64,000 nt of DNA from Xestospongia bergquistia (lineage: Eukaryota > Porifera > Demospongiae > Haplosclerida > Petrosiidae), in NCBI GenBank assembly GCA_963965975.1, contig OZ014413.1, forward strand, positions 4,226,001-4,290,000. Direction: 5' to 3'. The position numbers and the translations under genes are program-made. Below, piece after piece: positions 11,401 to 24,604 of the stretch (positions are counted from its first letter, which is position 1; the number at the start of each line of letters is the position of its first letter). The notes below the pieces were generated by a model that was not told the origin of the DNA, did no database searches, and saw only the letters and a program-made list of their open reading frames with translations.

Positions 11401-12310
11401 TTCTAAAGTCTTTCATTTAAACACTTTAGAGTGTTAATGCAAACCAACTTACTAAACTGTTAATAACATTATATTTAGTGAGTCCCATAGAGTCCTTTAG
11501 ACTGAGCTGTTTTCTTAGCTAACTTCGCTAAATAGTCTAAACCTTCTAAAGTCTTTAATTTAAAGACTTCAGAGCGTTAATGCAAACCAACTTACTAAAC
11601 TGTTAATAACAGTTTATTTAGTGAGTCCCTTGGAGTCCATTAGACTGAGCTGTTTACTTTGTTAACTTCACTCAATAGTCTAAACCTTCTAAAGTCTTTA
11701 ATTTAAAGACTTTAGAGTGCTAAGGCAAACCAACTTACTAAACTGTTAATAACAGTTTATTTAGTTAGTCCCATAGAGTCCTCTAAACTAAGCTTTTTAC
11801 TTTATTAACTTCACTCAATAGTCTAAACCTTCTAAAGTCTTTAATTTAAAGACTTTAGAATGTTAATGCAAACCAACATACTAAACAGTTAATAACAGTT
11901 TACTTAGTTAGTGCCATGGAGTCCTTTAGACTGAGCTGTTTACATACTTAACGTTACTCAATTGTCTAAACCTTCTAAAGTCTTTAATTTAAAGACTTTA
12001 GAGTGTCAATGCAAACCCACTTACTAAACTGTTAATAACAGTTCATTTAGTTAGTCCCATGAAGTCCATTAGACTGAGCTGTTTACTTTGTTAACTTCAC
12101 TCAATAGTCTAAAACTTCTAAAGTCTTTAATTTAAAGACTTTAGAGTGTTAAAGCAAAGCAACTTACCAAACTGTTAATAACAGTTTATTTAGTTAGTCC
12201 CATAAAGTCCATTAGACTGAGCTGTTTACTTTCGTTAACTTCAATCAATAATCTAAACCTTCTAAAGTCTTTAATTTAAAGACTTTAGAGTGTTAAGGCA
12301 AACCAACTTA

Positions 12311-12713
12311 CTAAACTGTTTATAACAGTTTCTTTAGTTAGTCCCATAGTGTCCTTTAAAGTAAGCTGTTTACATTATTAACTTCACTCAATAGTCTAAA
12401 CCTTCTAAAGTCTTTAACTTAAACACTTTAGAGTGTTAATGCAAACCAACATACTAAACTGTTAATAAGACTTTAGAAGGTTAAGACTATTGAGTGAAGT
12501 TAATAAAGTAAACAGCTCAGTCTAAAGGACTGTATGGGACTAACTAAAGAAAATGTTATTAACAGTTTAGTATGTTGGTTTGCATTAACACTCTAAAGTG
12601 TTTAAGTTAAAGACTTTAGAAGGTTTAGACTATTGAGTGAAGTTAGTAATGTTAACAGCTTACTTTAAAGGACTCTATGGGACTAACTAAAGAAACTGTT
12701 ATTAACAGTTTAG
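12311..12713. repeat. Fold-back inverted junction of the two satellite arms
   Basis: The monomer orientation flips once in the window, here. The last left-arm stretch (12311-12468, 158 bp) is the reverse complement of 12556-12713 with 4 mismatches by my alignment. The arms share rare variants: a gtgtttaagtt version of dyad A, a taatgt variant before aacagcttactttaaagg, and actaaagaaactg. The 87-bp spacer 12469-12555 is right-arm satellite starting with gactttagaaggttaagac. Outside the arms identity falls to ordinary monomer background. The breakpoint has a short aa overlap. This looks like an inverted duplication, such as a template switch, rather than a random join of two arrays. A library or assembly chimera cannot be excluded from sequence alone. 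Confidence 0.85.
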
Positions 12714-13299
12714 TATGTTGGTTTGCATTAACACTCTGAAGGCTTTAAATTAAAGACTTTAGAAGGTTTAGACAATTGAGTGAAGTTAACTAAGTAAACA
12801 GCTCAGTCTAAAGGACTCCATGGGACTAACTAAATAAACTGTTATTAACATTTAGGTATGTTGGTTTGCATTAACACTCTAAAGTCTTTAAATTAAAGAC
12901 TTTACAAGGTTTAGACTATTGATTGAAGTTAACAAAGTAAACAGCTCAGTCTAATGGACTTTATGGGACTGACTAAATAAACTGTTATTAACAGTTTAGT
13001 ATGTTGGTTTGCATTAACACTATAAAGTGTTTAAATTAAAGACTTTGGAAGGTTTAGACTATTGAGTTAAGTTAATAAAGTAAACAGCTCAGTCTAAAGG
13101 ACTTAATGGGACTAACTAAATAAAATTTTATTAACAGTTTAGTAAGTTGGTTTGCCTTAACATTCTAAATTCTTTAAATTAAAGACTTTACAACGTTTAG
13201 ACTATTGAGTGAAGTTAATAAAGTAATCAGCTTAGTTTAAAGGACTCTATGGGACTAACTAAATAAACTGTTATTAACAGTTTAGTATGTTGGTTTGCA

Positions 13300-14730
13300 T
13301 TAACGCTCTAAAGTCTTTAAATTAAAGACTTTAGAAGGTTTAGACTATTGAGTGAATTTAATAAAGTAAACAGCTCAGTCTAATGGACTCCATAGGACTA
13401 ACTAAATAAACTGTTATTAACAGTTTAGTAAGTTGGTTTGCATTAACACTTTAAAGTCTTTAAATTAAAGACTTTAGAAAGTTTAGACTATTGATTGAAG
13501 TTAATAAAGTAAACAGCTTATTTTAAAGGACTCTATGGGACTAACTAAATAAAATGTTATTAACGGTTTAGTAAGTTGGTTTGCATTAACACTCTAAAGT
13601 GTTTAAATTAAAGACTTTAGAAGGTTTAGACTATTGAGTGAAGTTAATAAATTAAACGGCTTTGTTTAAAGGACTCCATGGGACTAACTAAATAAACTGT
13701 TATTAACAGTTTAGTATCTTGGTTTTCATTAACACTCAAAAGTCTTTAAATTAAAGACTTTAGAAGTTTTAGACTATTGAGTGAAGTTAATAAAGTAAAC
13801 AGCTCAGTCTAAAAAACTCTATGGGACTAACTAAATAAACTGTTATTAACAGTTTAGTATGTTGGTTTGCATTAACACTCTAAAGTCTTTAAATTAAAGA
13901 CTTTAGAAGGTTTAGACTATTGAGTGAAGTTAACTAAGTAAACAGCTCAGTCTTAAGGACTCCATGGGACTAACTAAATAAACTGTTATTAACAGTTTAG
14001 TAAGTTAGTTTGCATTAACACTCTAAAGTCTTTAAATTAAAGACTTTAGAAGGTTTAGACTATTGAGTGAATTTAACAAAGTAAACAGCTCAGTCTAATG
14101 GACTCCATAGGACTAACTAAATAAACTGTTATTAACAGTTTAGTAAGTTGGTTTGCATTAACACTTTAAAGTCTTTAAATTAAAGACTTTAGAAGGTTTA
14201 GACTATTGATTGAAGTTAATAAAGTAAACAGCTTAGTTTAAAGGACTCTATGGGACTAACTAAATAAAATGTTATTAACAGTTTAGTAAGTTGGTTTGCA
14301 TTAACACTCTAAAGTGTTTAAATTAAAGACTTTAGAAGGTTTAGACTATTGAGTGAAGTTAATAAAGTAGCGGCTTTGTTTAACGGACTCCATGGGACTA
14401 ACTAAATAAACTGTTATTAACAGTTTAGTATCTTGGTCTTCATTAACACTCAAAAGTCTTTAAATTAAAGACTTTAGAAGTTTTAGACTATTGAGTGAAG
14501 TTAATAAAGTAAACAGCTCAGTCTAAAAAACTCTATGGGACTAACTAAATAAACTGTTATTAACAGTTTAGTATGTTGGTTTGCATTAACACTCTAAAGT
14601 CTTTAAATTAAAGACTTTAGAAGGTTTAGACTATTGAGTGAAGTTAACTAAGTAAACAGCTCAGACTAAAGGACTCTATGGGACTAACTAAATAAGCTGT
14701 TATTAACAGTTTAGTAAGTTGGTTTGCATT
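13300..14730 (-). repeat. Five-monomer local higher-order repeat pair
   Basis: Monomers around 13.3-14.0 kb are repeated around 14.0-14.7 kb. The private series runs: gactccataggac variant, actttaaagtc, a monomer with ggctttgttta, then ttagtatcttgg with attaacactcaaaag, then ctaaaaaactctatgg. The ttagtatctt landmark is at 13711 and 14425, 714 bp apart, which is five monomers less 1 bp. Boundaries are approximate. Confidence 0.65.
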
Positions 14731-17317
14731 AACACTCTAAAGTCTTTAAACTAAAGACTTTAGAAAGTTTAGACTATTGAGTGAAGTTAATAAAGTAAAC
14801 AGCTTAGTTTAAAGGACTTTATGGGACTGACGAAATAAACTGTTATTAATAGTTTAGTATGTTGGTTTGCATTAACACTATAAAGTCTTTAAATTAAAGA
14901 CTTTAGAAGGTTTAGACTATTGAGTGAAGTTAATAAAGTAAACAGCTCAGTCTAAACGACTCTACGGGACTAACTAAATAAAATGTTATTAACAGTTTAG
15001 TAAGTTGGGTTACATTAACAATCTAAAGTCTTTAAATTAAAGACTTTAGAAGGTTTAGACTATTGAGTGAAGTTAATAAAGTAAACAGCTTACTTAAAAG
15101 GACTCTATGGGACTAACTAAATAAAATGTTATTAACAGTTTAGTAAATTTGTTTGCATTAACACTCTAAAGTCTTTAAATGAAAGACTTTAGAAGGTTTA
15201 GACTATTGAGTGAAGTTAATAAAGTAAACAGCTTAGTTTAAAGGACTCTATGGGACAAACTAAATAAACTGTTATTAACAGTTTAGTAAGTTGGTTTGCA
15301 TTAACACTCTCAAGTCTTTAAATTAGAGACTTTAGAAGGTTTAGACTATTGAGTGAAGTTAATAAAGTAAACAGCTTAGATTGAAGGACTCTATGGGACT
15401 AACTAAATAAACTTTTATAAAAGGTTTAGTAAGTTGGTTTGCCTTAACACTCTAAAGTCTTTAAATTAAAGACTTTACAAGGTTTAGACTATTGATTGAA
15501 GTTAAGAAAGTAAACAGCTCAGTCTAATGGACTTTATGGGACTAACTTAATGAACTCTTATTAACAGTTTAGTAAGTTAGTTTGCATTAACACTCTAAAG
15601 TCTTTAAATTAAAGACTTTAGAAGGTTTAGACTATTGAGTGAAGTTAACTAAGTAAACAGCTCAGTCTAAAGGACTCTATGGGACTAACTAAATAAACTG
15701 TTATTTACAGTTTAGTAAGTTGGTTTGCATTAACACTCTAAAGTCTTTAAATTAAAGACTTTACAAGGTTTAGACTATTGATTGAAGTTATCTAAGTAAA
15801 CAGCTCAGTCTAAAGGACTCCATGGGACTAACTAAATAAACTGTTATTAACAGTTTAGTAAGTTGGTTTGCATTAACACTCTCAAGTCCTTAAATTAAAG
15901 ACTTTAGAAGGTTTAGACTATTGAGTGAAGTTAATAAAGTAAACAGCTTAGTTTAAAGGACTCTATGGGACTGACTAAATAAACTGTTATTAACAGTTTA
16001 GTATGTTGGTTTGCATTAACACTCTAAAGTCTTTAAATTAAAGACTTTAGAAGGGTTAGACTATTGAGTTAAGTTAACTAAGTAAACAGCTCAGTCTAAA
16101 GGACTCCATGGGACTAACTAAATAAACTGTTATTAACAGTTTCGTATGTTGGTTTGCATTAACACTCTAAAGTCTTTAAATTAAAGACTTTAGAAGGTTT
16201 AGACTATTGAGTGAAGTTAACAAAGTGAACAGCTCACTCTAATGGACTTTATGGGACTGACTAAATAAACTATTATTAACAGTTTAGTATGTTGGTTTGC
16301 ATTAACACTATAAAGTGTTTAAATTAAAGACTTTAGAAGGTTTAGACTATTGAGTGAAGTTAATAAAGTAAACAGCTCAGTCTAAAGGACTTAATGGGAC
16401 TAACTAAATAAAATTTTATTAACAGTTTAGTAAGTTGGTTTGCCTTAACATTCTAAAGTCTTTAAATTAAAGACTTTACAACGTTTAGACTATTGATTGA
16501 AGTTAATAAAGTAATCAGCTTAGTTTAAAGGACTCTACGGGACTAACTAAATAAACTGTTATTAACAGTTTAGTATGTTGGTTTGCATTAACACTCTAAA
16601 GTCTTTAAATTAAAGACTTTAGAAGGGTTAGTCTATTGAGTTAAGTTAACTAAGTAAACAGCTCAGTCTAAAGGACTCCATGGGACTAACTAAATAAACT
16701 GTTATTAACAGTTTAGTATGTTGGTTTGCATTAACACTCTAAAGTCTTTAAATTAAAGACTTTACAAGGTTTAGACTATTGATTGAAGTTAATAAAGTAA
16801 ACAGCTGAGTTTAAGGACTCTATGGGACTAAATAAATAAAATGTTATTAACAGTTTAGTAAGTTGGTTTGCATTAACACTCTAAAGTGTTTAAATTAAAG
16901 ACTTTAGAAGGTTTAGACTATTGAGTGAAGTTAATAAAGTAAACAGCTTAGTTTAAAGGACTCTATGGGACTAACTAAATAAACTGTTATTAACAGTTTA
17001 GTATCTTGGTTTTAATTAACACTCAAAAGTCTTTAAATTAAAGACTTTAGAAGGTTTAGACTATTGAGTGAAGTTAATAAATTAAACAGCTCAGTCTAAA
17101 CGACTCTACGGGACTAACTAAATAAACTGTTATTAACAGTTTAGTAAGTTGGATTACATTAACACTCTAAAGTCTTTAAATTAAAGACTTTAGAAGGTTT
17201 AGACTATTGAGTGAAGTTAATAAAGTAAACAGCTTACTTAAAAGGACTCTATGGGACTAACTAAATAAAATGTTATTAACAGTTTAGTAAGTTGGTTTGC
17301 ATTAACACTCTAAAGTC

Positions 17318-18442
17318 TTTAAATGAAAGACTTTAGAAGGTTTAGACTATTGAGTGAAGTTAATAAAGTAAACAGCTTAGTTTAAAGGACTCTATGGGAC
17401 TAACTAAATAAACTGTTATTAACAGTTTAGTAAGTTGGTTTGCATTAACACTCTCAAGTCTTTAAATTAAAGACTTTAGAAGGTTTAGACTATTGAGTGA
17501 AGTTAATAATGTAAACAGCTTAGTTTAAAGGACTCTCTGGGACTAACTAAATAAACTCTTATTAACAGTTTAGTAAGTTTGTTTGCATTAACACTCTAAA
17601 GTCTTTAACTTAAAGAGTTTAGAAGGTTTAGACTACTGAGTGAAGTTAATAAAGTAAACAGCTCTGTCTAAAGGACTCTATGGGACTAACTAAATAAACT
17701 TTTATAAAAGGCTTAGTAAGTTGGTTTGCCTTAGCACTCTAAAGTCTTTAAATTAAAGACTTTACAAGGTTTAGCCTAATGATTGAAGTTAAGAAAGTAA
17801 ACAGCTCAGTCTAATGGACTTTATGGGACTAACTTAATTAACTGTTATTAACAGTTTAGTAAGTTAGTTTGCATTAACAGTCTAAAGTCTTTAAATGAAA
17901 GACTTTAGAAGGTTTAGACTATTGAGTGAAGTTAATAAAGTAAACAGCTTTGTTTAAAGGACTCTATGGGACTAACTAAATAAACTGTTATTAACAGTTT
18001 AGTAAGTTGGTTTGCATTAACACTCTCAAGTCTTTAAATTAAAGACCTTAGAAGGTTTAGACTATTGAATGAAGTTAATAATGTAAACAGCTTAGTTTAA
18101 AGGACTCTATGGGACTAACTAAATAAACTCTTATTAACAGTTTAGTAAGTTTGTTTGCATTAACACTCTAAAGTCTTTAACTTAAAGAGTTTAGAAGGTT
18201 TAGACTACTGAGTGAAGTTAATAAAGTAAACAGCTCTGTCTAAAGGACTCTATGGCACTAACTAAATAAACTTTTATAAAAGGCTTAGTAAGTTGGTTTG
18301 CCTTAACACTCTAAAGTCTTTAAATTAAAGACTTTAGAATGTTTAGACTATTGATTGAAGTTAATAAAGTAAACAGCTTAGTTTAAAGGAGTCTTGGGAC
18401 GAACTATTAAACTGTTATTAACAGTTTAGTAAGTCGGTTTGC
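17318..18442 (-). repeat. Four-monomer (572-bp) tandem duplication
   Basis: The monomer series tctttaaatgaaagac, ctctcaagtc, aacttaaagagtttag with actactgag, and cttttataaaag with gcttagtaag occurs twice in succession. The cttttataaaag landmark is at 17699 and 18271, exactly 572 = 4 x 143 bp apart. Boundaries are approximate. Confidence 0.7.
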
Positions 18443-21400
18443 ATTAACACTCTAAAGTCTTTAAATTAAAGAGTTTAGAAGGTTTAGACTATTGAGTGAA
18501 GTTAAAAAAATAAACAGCTTAGTTTAAAGGACTCTATGGGACTAACTAAATAAACTGTACTAACAGTTTAGTAAGTCGGTTTGCATTAACACTCTAAAGT
18601 CTTTAAATTAAAGACTTTAGGAGGTTTAGACTATTGAGTGAAGTTAATAAAGTAAACAGCTTAGTTTAAAGGACTCTATGGGACTGACTAAATAAACTGT
18701 TATTAATAGTTTAGTATGTTGGTTTGCATTAACACTATAAAGTCTTTAAATTAAAGACTTTAGAAGGTTTAGACTATTGAGTGAAGTTAATAAAGTAAAC
18801 AGCTCAGTCTAAACGACTCTACGGGACTAACTAAATAAACTGTTATTAACAGTTTAGTGAGTTTGGTTACATTAACACTCTAAAGTCTTTAAATTAAAGA
18901 CTTTAGAAGGTTTAGACTATTGAGTGAAGTTAATAAAGTAAACAGCTTACTTAAAAGGACTCTATGGGACTAACTAAATAAACTGTTATTAACAGTTTAG
19001 TAAGTTGGTTTGCATTAACACTCTAAAGTCTTTAAATGAAAGACTTTAGAAGGTTTAGACTATTGAGTGAAGTTAATAAAGTAAACAGCTTAGTTTAAAG
19101 GACTCTATGGGACTAACTAAATAAACTGTTATTAACAGTTTAGTAAGTTGGTTTGCATTAGCACTCTAAAGTCTTTAAATTAAAGACTTTAGAAGGTTTA
19201 GACTATTGAGTGAAGTTAATAAAGTAAACAGCTTAGTTTAAAGGACTCTATGGGACTAACTAAATAAACTGTTATTAACAGTTTAGTATGTTGGTTTGCA
19301 TTAACACTCTAAAGTCTTTAACTTAAAGAGTTTAGAAGGTTTAGACTTCTGAGTGAAGTTAATAAAGTAAACAGCTAAGTCTAAAGGACTCTATGGGACT
19401 AACTAAATAAACTTTTATAAAAGGTTTAGTAAGTTGGTTTGCCTTAACACTCTAAAGTCTTTAAATTCAAGACTTTACAAGGTTTAGACTATTGATTGAA
19501 TTTAAGAAAGTAAACAGCTCAGTCTAATGGACTTTAAGGGACTAACTTAATTAACTGTTATTAACAGTTTAGTAAGTTAGTTTGCATGAACACTCTAAAG
19601 TCTTTAAATTAAAGACTTTAGAAGTTTAGACTATTGAGTGAAGTTAACTAAGTAAACAGCTCAGTCTAATGGACTCTATGGGACTAACTAAATAAACTGT
19701 TATTTACAGTTTAGTAAGTTAGTTTGCATTAACACTCTAAAGTCTTTAAATTAAAGACTTTAGAAGTTTAGACTATTGAGTGAAGTTAACTAAGTAAACA
19801 GCTCAGTCTAAAGGACTCTATGGGACTAACTAAATAAACTGTTATTTACAGTTTTGTAAGTTTGTTTGCATTAACACTCTAAAGTCTTTAAATTAAAGAC
19901 TTTACAAGGTTTAGACTATTGATTGAATTTAATAAAGTAAACAGCTTAGTTTAAAGGAGTCTATGGGACTAACTAAATAAACTGTTATTAACAGTTTAGT
20001 AAGTTGGTTTGCATTAACACTCTAAAGTCTTTAAATTAAAGAGTTTAGAAGGTTTAGACTATTGAGTGAAGTTAAAAAAGAAAACAGCTTAGTTTAAAGG
20101 ACTGTATGGGACTAACTAAATAAACTGTTATTAACAGTTTAGTAAGTTGGTTTGCATTAACACTCTAAAGTCTTTAAATTAAAGACTTTAGAAGGGTTAG
20201 ACTATTGAGTTAAGTTAACTAAGTAACCAGCTCAATCTAAAGGACTCAATTGGACTAACTAAATAAACTGTTATTAACAGTTTAGTATGTTGGTTTGCAT
20301 TAACACTCTAAAGTCTTTAAATTAAAGACTTTACAAGGTTTAGACTATTGATTTAAGTTAACAATGTAAACAGCTCAGTCTAATGGACTTTATGGGACTG
20401 ACTAAATAAACTGTTACTAACAGTTTAGAATGTTGGTTTGCATTCACACTATAAAGTGTTTAAATTAAAGACTTTAGAAGGTTTAGACTATTGAGTGAAG
20501 TTAATAAAGTAAACAGATCAGTCTAAAGGACTTAATGGGACTAACTAAATAAAATTTTATTAACAGTTTAGTAAGTTGGTTTGCCTTAACATTCTAAAGT
20601 CTTTAAATTAAAGACTTTACAACGTTTAGACTATTGAGTGAAGTTAATAAAGTAATCAGCTTAGTTTAAAGGACTCTATGGGACTAACTAAATAAACCGT
20701 TATTAACAGTTTAGTATGTTGGTTTGCATTAACACTCTAAAGTCTTTAAATTAAAGACTTTAGAAGGTTTAGACTATTGAGTGAAGTTAACAAAGTAAAC
20801 AGCTCAGTCTAAAGGACTCCATAGGACTAACTAAATAAACTGTTATTAACAGTTTAGTAAGTTGGTTTGCATTAACACTTTAATCCTTTAAATTAAAGTC
20901 TTTAGAAGGTTTAGACTATTGATTGAAGTTAATAAAGTAAACAGCTTAGTTTAAAGGACTCTATGGGACTAACTAAATAAAATGTTATTAACAGTTTAGT
21001 AAGTTGGTTTGCATTAACACTCTAAAGTGTTTAAATTAAAGACTTTAGAAGGTTTAGACTATTGAGTGAAGTTAATAAAGTAAACAGCTTAGTTTAAAGG
21101 ACTCTATGGGACTAACTAAATAAACTGTTATTAACAGTTTAGTATCTTGTTTTTCATTAACACTCAAAAGTCTTTAAATTAAAGACTTTAGAAGGTTTAG
21201 ACTATTGAGTGAAGTTAATAAAGTAAACAGCTCAGTCTAAAGGACTCTATGGGACTAACTAAATAAACTGTTATTAACACTTTAGTATGTTGGTTTTCAT
21301 TAACACTCAAAAGTCTTTAAATTAAAGACTTTAGAAGGTTTAGACTATTGAGTGAAGTTAAGAAAGTAAACAGCTCAGTCTAAAGGACTCTATGGGACTA

Positions 21401-23460
21401 ACTAAATAAAATGTTGTTAACAGTTTAGTATGTTGGTTTGCATTAACACTCTAAAGTCTTTAAATTAAAGACTTTAGAAGGTTTAGACTATTGAGTGAAG
21501 TTAAGAAAGTAAACAGCTTAGTCTAAAGGACTCATGGGACTAAATAAATAAACTGTCGTTAACAGTTTAGTATGTTTCTTTGCATTAACACTCTGAAGTC
21601 TTTAAATTAAAGACTTTAGAAGGTTTAGACTATTGAGTGAAGTTAACTAAGTAAACAGCTCAGACTAAAGGACTCTATGGGACTAACTAAATAAACTGTT
21701 ATTAACAGTTTAGTAAGTTGGTTTGCATTAACACTCTAAAGTCTTTAAATTAAAGACTTTAGAAGGTTTAGACTATTGAGTGAAGTTAATAAAGTAAACA
21801 GCTTAGTTTGAAGGACTCTATGGGACTGACTAAATAAACTGTTATTAATAGTTTAGTATGTTGGTTTGCATTAACACTATAAAGTCTTAAAATTAAAGAC
21901 TTTAGAAGGTTTAGACTATTGAGTGAAGTTAATAAAGTAAACAGCTCAGTCTGAACGACTCTACGGGACTAACTAAATCAACTCTTATTAACAGTTTAGT
22001 AAGTTGGGTTACATAAACACTCTAAAGTCTTTAAATTAAAGACTTTAGAAGGTTTAGACTCTTGAGTGAAGTTTATAAAGTAAAGAGCTTACTTAAAAGG
22101 ACTCTATGGTACTAACTAAATAAAATGTTATTAACAGTTTAGTAAGTTGGTTTGCATTAACACTCTAAAGTCTTTAAATGAAAGACTTTAGAATGTTTAG
22201 ACTATTGAGTGAAGTTAATAAAGTAAAAAGCTTAGTTAAGAGGACTCTATGGGACTAACTAAATAAACTGTTATTAACAGTTTAGTATGTTGGTTTGCAT
22301 TAACACTCTCAAGTCTTTAAATTAAAGACTTTAGAAGGTTTAGACTATTGAGAGAAGTTAATAATGTAAACAGCTTAGTTGAAAGGACTCTATGGGACTA
22401 ACTAAATAAACTGTTATTAACAGTTTAGTATGTTGGTTTGCATTAACACTCTAAAGTCTTTAACTTAAAGAGTTTAGAAGATTTAGACTACTGAGTGAAG
22501 TTAATAAAGTAAGCAGCTCAGTCTAAAGGACTCTATGGGACTAACTAAAGAAACTTTTATAAAAGGTTCAGGAAGTTGGTTTGCCTTAACACTCTCAAGT
22601 CTTTAAATTAAAGACTTTAGAAGGTTTAGACTATTGATTGAAGTTAAGAGGGTAAACAGCTCAGTGTAATGGACACTATGGGACTAACTTAATTAACTCT
22701 TATTAACAGTTTAGTAAGTTAGTTTGCATTAACACTCTAAAGTCTTTAAATTAAAGACTTTAGAAGGTTTAGACTATTGAGTGAAGTTAACTAAGTAAAC
22801 AGCACAGTCTAAAGGACTCTATGGGACTAACTAAATAAACTGTTATTTACAGTTTAGTAAGTTGGTTTGCATTAACACTCTAAAGTCTTTAAATTAAAGA
22901 CTTTACAAGGTTTAGACTATTGATTGAAGTTAATAAAGTAAACAGCTTAGTTTAAAGGAGTCTATGGGACTAACTAAATAAACTGTTATTAACAGTTTAG
23001 TAAGTTGGTTTGCATTAACACTCTAAAGTCTTTAAATTAAAGAGTTTAGAAGGTTTAGACTATTGAGTGAAGTTATCTAAGTAAACAGCTCAGTGTAAAG
23101 GACTCCATGGGACTAACTAAAGAAACTGTTATTAACAGTTTAGTAAGTTGGTTTGCATTAACACTCTAAAGTGTTTAAATTAAAGACTTTAGAAGGTTTA
23201 GAGTATTGAATGGAGTTAATAAAGTAAACATCTTAGTTTAAAGGACTCTATGGGACTGACTAAATAAACTGTTATTAACAGTTTAGTATATTGGTTTGCA
23301 TTAACACTCTAAAGTCTTTAAATTAAAGACTTTAGAAGGGTTAGACTATTGAGTTTAGTTAACTAAGTAAACAGCTCAGTCTAAAGGACTCCATGGGACT
23401 AACTAAATAAACTCTTATTAACAGTTTAGCATGTTGGTTTGCATTAACACTCTAAAGTCT

Positions 23461-24604
23461 TTAAATTAAAGACTTTACAAAGTTTAGACTATTGATTGAA
23501 GTTAACAAAGTAAACAGCTCAGAATAATGGACGTTATGGGACTGACTAAATAAACTGTTGTTAACAGTTTAGTATGTTTGTTTGCATTAAGACTATAAAG
23601 TGTTTAAATTAAAGACTTTAGAAGGTTTAGACTATTGAGTGATGTTAATAAAGTAAACAGCTCAGTCTAAAGTACTTAATGGGACTAACTAAATAAAATG
23701 TTATTAACAGTTTAGTAAGTTGGTTTGCCTTAACATTCTAAAGTCTTTAAGTTAAAGACTTTACAACGTTTAGACTATTGAGTGAAGTTAATAAAGTAAT
23801 CAGCTTAGTTTAAAGGACTCTATGGGACTAACTAAATAAACTGTTATTAAGAGTTTAGTAAGTTTGTTTGCATTAACACTCTAAAGTCTTTAAATTAAAG
23901 ACTTTAGAAGGGTTAGTCTATTGAGTTAAGTTAACTAAGTAAACAGCTCAGTCTAAAGGACTCTATGGGACTAACTAAATAAACTGTTATTAACAGTTTA
24001 GTAAGTAGGTTTGCATTAACACTCTAAAGTCTTTAAATTAAAGACTTTACAAAGTTTAGACTATTGATTGAAGTTAACAAAGTAAACAGCTCAGAATAAT
24101 GGACGTTATGGGACTGACTAAATAAACTGTTGTTAACAGTTTAGTATGTTTGTTTGCATTAAGACTATAAAGTGTTTAAATTAAAGACTTTAGAAGGTTT
24201 AGACTATTGAGTGATGTTAATAAAGTAAACAGCTCAGTCTAAAGTACTTAATGGGACTAACTAAATAAAATGTTATTAACAGTTTAGTAAGTTGGTTTGC
24301 CTTAACGTTCTAAAGTCTTTAAATTAAAGACTTTACAACGTTTAGACTATTGAGTGAAGTTAATAAAGTAATCAGCTTAGTTTAAAGGACTCTATGGGAC
24401 TAACTAAATAAACTGTTATTAACAGTTTAGTAAGTTTGTTTGCATTAACACTCTAAAGTCTTTAAATTAAAGACTTTAGAAGGGTTAGTCTATTGAGTTA
24501 AGTTAACTAAGTAAACAGCTCAGTCTAAAGGACTCTATGGGACTAACTAAATAAACTGTTATTAACAGTTTAGTAAGTAGGTTTGCATTAACACTCTAAA
24601 GTCT
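23461..24604 (-). repeat. Four-monomer (572-bp) tandem duplication
   Basis: Two nearly identical 572-bp copies. The rare string agaataatggacg is at 23521 and 24093. Both copies also share aactgttgttaacag, cattaagactataaag, gtgatgttaataaag, aaagtacttaatggg and gtaagtaggtttg. Identity is clearly higher than between neighbouring monomers, so the duplication is recent. Boundaries are approximate. Confidence 0.82.

Larger units (their letters stand above)
3704..12468 (+). repeat. 143-bp satellite array, left arm, segment 2
   Basis: Continuation of the same monomer in the same orientation, about 61 units, starting with the second TTAA copy and ending at the inversion point. Recurrent multi-monomer variant blocks show higher-order structure. 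One private block (a tactcccatagtgtcc variant, then tctttattttaaagac, then gagtcgtttaga) recurs with the gagtcgtttaga landmark near 5779, 7635 and 10921. Much of 6.6-9.0 kb is repeated at 9.7-12.3 kb with offsets of about 22-23 monomers (3143 and 3286 bp). No gene, insertion or non-satellite sequence is visible. Confidence 0.96.

Noticed and set aside
12469-12555. A foreign insertion at the inversion point
   Set aside because: The 87-bp spacer is ordinary right-arm satellite (gactttagaaggttaagac onwards), with close relatives near 35.0 and 37.1 kb.
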